From: Fidelibacterota bacterium
GTDB lineage: Bacteria > Fidelibacterota > Marinisomatia > Marinisomatales > UBA1611
Assembly (NCBI GenBank): GCA_012964275.1
Contig: DTUG01000207.1
Location: forward strand, 1 to 7,372
Length of the DNA stretch: 7,372 nt
Reading direction: 5' to 3'
The position numbers and the translations under genes are program-made. Every line of letters starts with the position of its first letter. The stretch's first letter is position 1. The notes below the pieces were generated by a model. The model worked only from the letters and a program-made list of their open reading frames with translations, had not been told where the DNA came from and did no database searches. Below are positions 1 to 4,991 of this stretch, in pieces.

Positions 1-2
1 TT

Positions 3-863
3 GATGTGTTTTCTCAAAGAGATCAGATTTTACGATTAACTGCAAGAGAGAATCTTGATGTAAATGGTTACTTCATGTGTGACATAGGACGCTACGGTTT
101 CCACCGCTATGAGGAAATCGAGCGGGTTACTCAACCCATGGTGCGAAATGGCGAATCTTTTGATATTCTCAATTGGGACAAAGCGATCGAAAAGACAGCA
201 GATCTGATCAAGAAATCGAATGATAAAACTGCTGGTATTGTTTCCCCGTTTCACACGAATGAATCAAACTATTTGATGGGACTGATGATGAAGGACACCC
301 TGGGTTTACTTCCACGAATAACTGGCGATGAGATCACATATCCATCGGGATTTCGGATTAGTGCTGACCGTTCACCGAATCTCAGAGGCGTGCATGATAT
401 ATCCGGTAAGCTGGCTGAAGATTTTTCATCTAAAATCAAATCCAAGGATATTTGTGGTTTATATATTTTGGATGACGGTATAGATAGGGAGTTAGACGAT
501 ATTTGGAAAGACATTCTGGAAAATATGGATTTTGTAATTGTCCAGAGTTATACTATAACGGAATTAACCAAGTTAGCACATATTGTTCTTCCAGGATTGG
601 CCCCGTATGAGCGGGAGGGTACCATCACTAATGACCAAGGCCGAATCCAGTGGTTGCGTCCATCCCTACCCATAAAAGGTAACTCAAAACCAGATTGGGA
701 AATCCTAATGCTGGTTAGAAATGCATTATATAAAGAGTCGGAACAATTCGTTGATTTGGGTGAGGTTATTAAAAAGATGGGCGACCAGTTCCCGAAATAT
801 GCAGGTGTTACATTATTCAAAATTGGTACTCACGGTATTTCATTAAACGGTAAAAACATCTGA
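3..863 (+). CDS. nuoG: NADH-quinone oxidoreductase subunit G (NuoG), C-terminal part, 5' truncated by window edge
   Basis: NuoG is the large iron-sulfur subunit of the complex I peripheral arm, passing electrons from NADH/FMN towards NuoI and quinone. The frame is open to the left edge (codons GAT, GTG...), so the gene starts upstream; the GTG at base 6 is an internal Val. Counted from base 6, residues 19-30 (VNGYFMCDIGRY) match the NuoG segment joining the iron-sulfur region to the molybdopterin-oxidoreductase-type domain. Cys25 sits where the last ligand of a [4Fe-4S] cluster (N7 type) is expected. Residues 193-213 (IVLPG..PYEREGTITNDQGR) and PDWEIL at 229-234 match the conserved late part of that domain. 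Only about 260 residues follow the Cys, far fewer than the roughly 650 or more in E. coli-type NuoG, so most of the molybdopterin-fold domain is missing. No frameshift is visible. The stop overlaps the nuoH start (TGATG). Identification is firm; the upstream cluster ligands cannot be seen. Confidence 0.92.
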   Translation, partial: DVFSQRDQILRLTARENLDVNGYFMCDIGRYGFHRYEEIERVTQPMVRNGESFDILNWDKAIEKTADLIKKSNDKTAGIVSPFHTNESNYLMGLMMKDTLGLLPRITGDEITYPSGFRISADRSPNLRGVHDISGKLAEDFSSKIKSKDICGLYILDDGIDRELDDIWKDILENMDFVIVQSYTITELTKLAHIVLPGLAPYEREGTITNDQGRIQWLRPSLPIKGNSKPDWEILMLVRNALYKESEQFVDLGEVIKKMGDQFPKYAGVTLFKIGTHGISLNGKNI

Positions 864-1897
864 TGGATTTGCTCGGGTTCATAATTATTCTCGTTAAAGT
901 TCTAGTTGTATTTGCCGCTACCATGCTTACTGTACTGGTTATGATTTATTTGGAAAGGCGTGTTTCTGCTTTTATGCAGGGACGGCTCGGACCTAATCGC
1001 GTGGGACCGCAGGGACTTCTTCAGCCTATTGCCGATGGCATCAAATTTATGATGAAAGAGGACATTGTCCCTGCAGGCGCTGATAAACCAATTTTTATTC
1101 TTGCCCCAGCTATCCTCCTTATACCCGCTTTGATGACATTTGCAGTGATTCCATTTGGGTCAGATATAACACTTTTTGGTAGACAGATTCCCCTTCAAGT
1201 AGCTGATGTTAATGTTGGAATTCTTTATGTTCTTGCCCTTACCAGTATCGGCGTCTATGGAATTGTGTTAGCGGGGTGGTCCTCAAACAGCAAATATTCC
1301 CTTCTTGGTGGACTTCGTTCATCGGCACAGCTCATCAGTTACGAATTAGCCATGGGGCTCGCGGTGGTAAGTATCATTTTACTGTCAGGATCATTGAAGT
1401 TGAATGATATTGTTGCTGATCAACAGGGATACCTCTTTTCATGGAATGTTTTTAAGCAGCCATTGGCTTTTATCATTTTTTTGGTAGCAGTCTATGCTGA
1501 GACCAACCGGCTTCCTTTCGATCTCTCGGAAGCGGAACAAGAATTGGTAGGAGGTTATCATACAGAATACAGTAGTATAAAATTTGCCATGTTTTTTATG
1601 GCTGAATATGCCAACATGATAACTGCTGCAGCATTAACGGTAACGCTATTTTTCGGTGGATGGGATTTCCCTTTAGTGGATGAATCTTCATTAGGTATTT
1701 TGGGAACGGTTCTATCAGTATGTTCCTTTATTCTTAAGATGGGATTTTTTCTATTTCTTTTTATTTGGGTACGATGGACCTTTCCACGTTTTCGCTATGA
1801 TCAATTAATGAAACTGGGATGGAAGGTTATGCTTCCATTAGCACTTTTTAACATATTTATTACAGCCGGGTATCTTACCGTAAGGGCATTGGTTTAA
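863..1897 (+). CDS. nuoH: NADH-quinone oxidoreductase subunit H (NuoH)
   Basis: NuoH is the inner-membrane subunit that forms the quinone chamber with NuoB/NuoD and links the redox arm to the proton-pumping arm. The protein is 344 aa, full length for the family, with about eight hydrophobic segments. The signature ERRVSAFMQGRLGPNRVGPQ lies at residues 31-50, followed by QPIADGIKFMMKEDIVP (54-70). The acidic quinone-site loop AETNRLPFDLSEAEQELVGG is at 212-231 and runs into YHTEYS (232-237), keeping Glu213, Glu223, Glu225, Glu227 and Glu235. RWTFPRFRYDQLM near the C-terminus (304-316) is also conserved. The ATG overlaps the nuoG stop by one base and has no clear Shine-Dalgarno, so translation probably depends on reinitiation after nuoG. 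The gene ends by a one-base overlap with nuoI (TAATG). Confidence 0.98.
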   Translation: MDLLGFIIILVKVLVVFAATMLTVLVMIYLERRVSAFMQGRLGPNRVGPQGLLQPIADGIKFMMKEDIVPAGADKPIFILAPAILLIPALMTFAVIPFGSDITLFGRQIPLQVADVNVGILYVLALTSIGVYGIVLAGWSSNSKYSLLGGLRSSAQLISYELAMGLAVVSIILLSGSLKLNDIVADQQGYLFSWNVFKQPLAFIIFLVAVYAETNRLPFDLSEAEQELVGGYHTEYSSIKFAMFFMAEYANMITAAALTVTLFFGGWDFPLVDESSLGILGTVLSVCSFILKMGFFLFLFIWVRWTFPRFRYDQLMKLGWKVMLPLALFNIFITAGYLTVRALV

Positions 1898-2415
1898 TGG
1901 CAATTATTACGAAATCTTACGAACCAACATTCTGGGATAAACTTTATTTTCCCGCATTATTCAAGGGATTAATGGTAACGCTTCGGTATTTCTTTAAAAG
2001 AAAGGTAACTATTCAATACCCGGAAGAAAAGTACATCCCACCGGATGGATACCGCGGTCTTCACCGCCTAAATAAGTATTCTGATGGACGTATTCGCTGT
2101 GTTGCTTGTGAAATGTGCTCTGCAGCATGTCCGGTAGATTGCATTCATATTATTCCAGGACCTTCACCATGGGATGAAGGAAAGGAAAGGTATCCAGTCC
2201 GGTTTGACATTGATTTGCTACGGTGCATATTCTGCGGATTTTGCGAAATGGCATGTCCTGAAGAAGCTATTGAATTGACCGAAATTTATGATTTTTCAGA
2301 TCTCACCAGGGAGAATCTTCTTATAGATAGGGACGGTTTGTTAGAAGTATATGAGTTGACCAAAAATAAAAACTATTATTCCCAGACCAAAAAAAGCGAA
2401 AAATCCGAGACTTAA
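1897..2415 (+). CDS. nuoI: NADH-quinone oxidoreductase subunit I (NuoI), 2x[4Fe-4S] ferredoxin-type
   Basis: NuoI carries clusters N6a and N6b, which relay electrons from NuoG to the terminal cluster N2 in NuoB. The 172-aa protein has two ferredoxin motifs: Cys68-x2-Cys71-x2-Cys74-x3-Cys78-Pro and Cys110-x2-Cys113-x2-Cys116-x3-Cys120-Pro, so all eight ligands are present. Between them lies a spacer including RYPVRFDIDLLRC. The N-terminal part (LFKGLMVTLRYFFKRKVTIQ, residues 21-40) is the usual amphipathic membrane-contacting helix, followed by YP-E-K and the RG-H region. The C-terminal 20 residues are Lys/Ser-rich (TKKSEKSET) and look like a disordered tail. The start overlaps the nuoH stop by one base. 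A 29-base gap to nuoJ follows, the longest intergenic space in the window. Confidence 0.98.
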   Translation: MAIITKSYEPTFWDKLYFPALFKGLMVTLRYFFKRKVTIQYPEEKYIPPDGYRGLHRLNKYSDGRIRCVACEMCSAACPVDCIHIIPGPSPWDEGKERYPVRFDIDLLRCIFCGFCEMACPEEAIELTEIYDFSDLTRENLLIDRDGLLEVYELTKNKNYYSQTKKSEKSET

Positions 2416-2444
2416 GCATCGGACAACTTTTATGCTCTAATAGT
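2416..2444 (+). other. nuoI-nuoJ intergenic gap
   Basis: This 29-base gap is the longest non-coding space in the window. It has no Shine-Dalgarno, no promoter-like pair of boxes and no terminator; a 5-bp AGCAT/ATGCT pairing is present but within chance. A minimal ATG at 2432 is stopped after two codons (ATG CTC TAA). Confidence 0.5.
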
Positions 2445-2945
2445 ATGCCACTTTCGCTCCTATTTTATTTTGCTGCTTTAATAGCTGTTGGATCAGCGAT
2501 CTTGGTGGTGCTGAATAGGAATGCTGTTTATAGTGCCATTTTCCTTGTGCTTTGTTTTTTCTCATTGGCGATGATCTACCTGCTCTTGGAAGCCTATTTT
2601 CTTGCTGTTCTGGAGATATTCATTTATGCAGGTGCAATCATGGTTCTTTTCTTGTTTGTTGTTATGCTGCTCAATTTGGGGAGGGAAAAGGCTTTACCGC
2701 ATTTTATGAAATTTCAGAGGGCATTATCCCTAATGCTGGTCATTCTATTCTTTTTTGGGGTTTCCCTGATCATGGTAGTTGGATCAGGAGAGTTGCACCA
2801 ACCAACAATAAAATTTTCATCGGGGAGTGTTTATGCACTTGGAGAGGCACTTTTTACTAAGTTTCTTCTTCCTTTTGAGGTGGCTTCTTTGCTCCTACTT
2901 GTTGCGCTGATTGGAACGGTCTACCTGGCCAAGAGGAAGATCTAA
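2445..2945 (+). CDS. nuoJ: NADH-quinone oxidoreductase subunit J (NuoJ)
   Basis: NuoJ is a small core subunit of the complex I membrane arm, packed between NuoH, NuoK and NuoN. Its TM3 is implicated in coupling quinone reduction to pumping. The protein is 166 aa with five predicted membrane helices. The TM3 signature, Glu57 followed by IFIYAGAIMVLFLFVVMLL (58-76), is intact. The C-terminal family pattern ALGEALFTKFLLPFEVASLL (131-150), ending in LAKRKI, is also typical. ATG 2445 is the first usable start in frame. No Shine-Dalgarno is evident in the 29 bases upstream, so translation may depend on coupling to nuoI or an A/U-rich leader. The stop overlaps the nuoK start (TAATG). Confidence 0.96.
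   Translation: MPLSLLFYFAALIAVGSAILVVLNRNAVYSAIFLVLCFFSLAMIYLLLEAYFLAVLEIFIYAGAIMVLFLFVVMLLNLGREKALPHFMKFQRALSLMLVILFFFGVSLIMVVGSGELHQPTIKFSSGSVYALGEALFTKFLLPFEVASLLLLVALIGTVYLAKRKI
2932..2937 (+). promoter_or_regulatory. Shine-Dalgarno of nuoK
   Basis: AGAGGA lies within the last codons of nuoJ, seven bases before the nuoK ATG at 2945. It is one of the few strong ribosome sites in the window, so NuoK may be initiated independently as well as by coupling to the overlapping nuoJ stop. Confidence 0.6.
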
Positions 2946-3250
2946 TGATAGTCCCCTTAGAACATGTCATCTTATTGAGTCTGGCACTTTTTTCCATTGG
3001 AGTATTTGGAGTTCTATTTAGGCGCAATGCTATCACTATTTTCATGTCCATCGAACTAATGCTTAATGCGGTCAACCTAGCGTTGGTTGGTTTCTCCAGA
3101 TACTATGATAGTGTTGATGGGCAGGTCTTTGTCTTTCTCGTGATGACTTTGGCTGCAGCGGAGGTAGCAGTAGGTCTTGCGATTATTATTGCTCTCTACC
3201 GAAATCGGCAAACGGTCAATATTGATGAAATTAATTTGTTGAAAAATTGA
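2945..3250 (+). CDS. nuoK: NADH-quinone oxidoreductase subunit K (NuoK)
   Basis: NuoK (homologous to MrpC) is a three-helix subunit that provides two buried glutamates to the proton path between NuoH/NuoJ and the antiporter-like subunits. The 101-aa product has the standard length. Glu37 lies in MSIELMLNAVNL (34-45) and Glu73 in AAAEVAVGLAII (70-81); these correspond to the two functionally essential membrane glutamates of E. coli NuoK. The C-terminus ALYRNRQTVNIDEINLLK (83-100) is highly typical. A good Shine-Dalgarno (AGAGGA) lies 7 bases upstream of the start, inside the end of nuoJ. The stop overlaps the next gene's ATG by one base (TGATG). Confidence 0.97.
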   Translation: MIVPLEHVILLSLALFSIGVFGVLFRRNAITIFMSIELMLNAVNLALVGFSRYYDSVDGQVFVFLVMTLAAAEVAVGLAIIIALYRNRQTVNIDEINLLKN

Positions 3251-4749
3251 TGGAAACTATTGTATCCATAAAACCATTGCTAGCAGTTCTCGTTTCTTCA
3301 ATAGGCGCTATATTTATAATATCTGCCAGGAAAAATCCCAACCTCCGAGAATCCTGGTCTATTATTGCTGGTGTATTGAAACTGTTTATTGTGTTATCCA
3401 TGATTCCAACCGTGGTTTATAATAATATTATTATTGAATATTCACTGTTTACTCTTCTGCCCGGGGTTGAGATTAGTTTCAGGGTTGATACGCTTGGACT
3501 CCTGTTTGCAATTGGTGCTTCCATACTTTGGATCGTAACCTCCTTTTACTCTATCGGGTACATGCGTTCTACCAATGAACATTCACAAACACGATATTTC
3601 GCCTGTTTTGCAGTGTCCCTTTCAACTACACTTGGAGTCGCGTTCTCAGCAAACCTTTTTACCATGTTTTTATTCTATGAAGGATTGACCCTTATCACCT
3701 ATCCACTTGTTGCTCATAAGGACACGCCCGAAGCAAAGAAAGGTGCAAGAAAATATGTCATATATCTGCTGGGCGCTGCCAAGGCTTTCCTAGTTGCAGC
3801 TATCATTCTTACGTATAATCTTGCCGGCACACTCGAGTTTTCTAAATCAGGAATATTCCCAGCTCTGGTTCAATCCGCCCATCCGAACCTTCTTTATTTA
3901 ATATTTATACTTTTTCTATTTGGGTTCGCCAAATGTGCCATAATGCCTTTTCATAGTTGGCTTCCCGCCGCAATGGTAGCCCCGACTCCTGTCAGTGCAC
4001 TGCTGCATGCTGTAGCTGTGGTCAAAACAGGTGTCTTTACAGTACTCCGTGTTGTTTTGTTTATATTTGGTGCTGACCTTATGATGGAGATTGGAGTAGA
4101 CGTTTTTGCAATCACATTTGCATCATTTACTATCATTGTTGCATCTCTTATTGCCTTGAGCAGAGACAACCTGAAAGCGCGGCTAGCTTTTTCTACAATA
4201 AGCCAGCTTTCATATATTATTCTGGGTGCAGCACTCCTGACTCCCAGCGCAATTATAGGAAGCATAATACACATTACAAATCACGCCTTTGCAAAGATTA
4301 CACTATTCTTTTGTGCTGGTTCAATTTATGTCTCATCCCATAAGACCGAGATCAGTCAGTTGAATGGTATAGGGAAAAAAATGCCTTGGACAATGGCAGC
4401 CTTTACCATTGCCACATTGAGTATGATCGGCATACCGCCTGTATCTGGATTCATTACAAAGTGGTATCTGGTCATTGGCTCCATGGAAAGACATAGTGTA
4501 GCGGTACTTGCTGTGCTATTGGCTAGTTCTTTTCTTAATGCAGCATATTTCGTACCGATCGTATATAAGGCATTTTTTAGGGAGGGAGATTCGGAAGCTA
4601 AACATCATGAGATCAACGGTCATGAAAATGAGAGAGTTAAAGAAATCCCATTCATGGTGGTCCCGCTTGCGTTAACTGCCATTGTGAGTGTGGTTCTAGG
4701 TTTGTATCCTGACTTTATAGTTCAAATGGCTGAGAGTGTCATTCGATGA
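3250..4749 (+). CDS. Antiporter-like proton-conducting subunit (NuoL/MrpA-MrpD family), 499 aa, no C-terminal lateral-helix tail
   Basis: This is a member of the proton-conducting transporter family shared by NuoL/M/N and the Mrp Na+/H+ antiporters, and probably an ion-translocating subunit of this complex I. ATG 3250 is preferred over the in-frame TTG at 3247 because it makes the same one-base TGATG overlap seen elsewhere in the operon. It has about 14 hydrophobic segments. Expected channel residues are present: Glu144 (TM5, FLFYEGLTLITYP), Lys228 (TM7, FAKCAIMPFHSWLP), Lys259 (TM8, VVKTG), His345/Lys349 (NHAFAK) and Lys404 (TM12, SGFITKWYL). APTPVSALLHAVAVVK (244-259) resembles NuoL/MrpA, but the usual WLPDA is WLPAA. 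The protein ends soon after TM14, so it lacks the lateral helix and last TM of NuoL. It sits where nuoL is expected. Databases may call it MnhD/MrpD-like or NuoL-like; the family is certain, the exact role is inferred. Confidence 0.88.
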   Translation: METIVSIKPLLAVLVSSIGAIFIISARKNPNLRESWSIIAGVLKLFIVLSMIPTVVYNNIIIEYSLFTLLPGVEISFRVDTLGLLFAIGASILWIVTSFYSIGYMRSTNEHSQTRYFACFAVSLSTTLGVAFSANLFTMFLFYEGLTLITYPLVAHKDTPEAKKGARKYVIYLLGAAKAFLVAAIILTYNLAGTLEFSKSGIFPALVQSAHPNLLYLIFILFLFGFAKCAIMPFHSWLPAAMVAPTPVSALLHAVAVVKTGVFTVLRVVLFIFGADLMMEIGVDVFAITFASFTIIVASLIALSRDNLKARLAFSTISQLSYIILGAALLTPSAIIGSIIHITNHAFAKITLFFCAGSIYVSSHKTEISQLNGIGKKMPWTMAAFTIATLSMIGIPPVSGFITKWYLVIGSMERHSVAVLAVLLASSFLNAAYFVPIVYKAFFREGDSEAKHHEINGHENERVKEIPFMVVPLALTAIVSVVLGLYPDFIVQMAESVIR

Positions 4750-4991
4750 ATTTGATTGATATTATAGACAAACTCCGTACGAAGATAGTAAAGAAGATTG
4801 CTTATGGTATATTGGTTTTACTTATTCTGGCAGATTTTATTATTCCGCGTCATGAGATTCACTTTTTTGGTGATAAAGTCCCAGGATTCTGGTCTTTATT
4901 TGGAATTATCTCATGCGTCTTAATTATTGTAGTATCCAAATGGATCGGTCAAAACTGGCTTATGCGGGATGAGGATTATTATGATAAGTGA
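4746..4991 (+). CDS. Small two-helix membrane protein of unknown function within the nuo operon
   Basis: I do not recognise this 81-aa protein. It overlaps the upstream stop by four bases (ATGA) and runs 11 bases into the next gene, a spacing that argues for a real, coupled gene rather than a chance reading frame. A weak GAGAG lies 9 bases upstream of the start. It has a basic amphipathic N-terminus (Lys9, Arg11, Lys13, Lys16, Lys17), a first membrane helix at about 19-33 (AYGILVLLILADFII), a short polar loop containing RHEIHFFGDK, a second helix at about 47-64 (FWSLFGIISCVLIIVVSK), and an acidic, Tyr-rich end, MRDEDYYDK. The charge pattern suggests both ends face the cytoplasm. There is no signal peptide or cofactor motif. 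Position between two antiporter subunits suggests an accessory or linker subunit of the membrane arm, by analogy with small Mrp subunits; this is inference only. Confidence 0.75.
   Translation: MNLIDIIDKLRTKIVKKIAYGILVLLILADFIIPRHEIHFFGDKVPGFWSLFGIISCVLIIVVSKWIGQNWLMRDEDYYDK
4967..4974 (+). promoter_or_regulatory. Shine-Dalgarno that decides the start of the 599-aa antiporter subunit
   Basis: GGATGAGG, with core GAGG at 4971-4974, ends six bases before ATG 4981. The alternative in-frame ATG at 4969 overlaps this site and has no comparable motif upstream, so 4981 is the better start. The site is inside the 3' end of the 81-aa gene, which fits coupled translation of the two. Confidence 0.65.

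Noticed and set aside
6..8. GTG at base 6 as the start of the first gene
   Set aside because: The frame is open to the window edge and the protein begins in the middle of conserved NuoG sequence, so this is an internal Val codon.
2415..2436. AGCAT/ATGCT pairing around the nuoI-nuoJ gap as a terminator
   Set aside because: The stem is only 5 bp with a 12-base loop, AT-rich and without a following T-run, so it is within chance.
2552..2860. 102-codon + strand reading frame
   Set aside because: It is an out-of-frame shadow within nuoJ, whose own frame shows strong conserved motifs.
3247..3249. TTG as the start of the 499-aa antiporter gene
   Set aside because: The next codon is ATG, which gives the TGATG overlap used throughout this operon; TTG adds only one residue and has no ribosome site.
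3951..4274. 107-codon - strand reading frame, and other antisense frames in nuoG, nuoK and the 599-aa gene
   Set aside because: They are antisense to well-conserved genes, have no ribosome sites or recognisable motifs, and are expected by chance.
4969..4971. Upstream ATG for the 599-aa antiporter gene
   Set aside because: It overlaps the likely Shine-Dalgarno of ATG 4981 and has no good site of its own; it would add only four residues.
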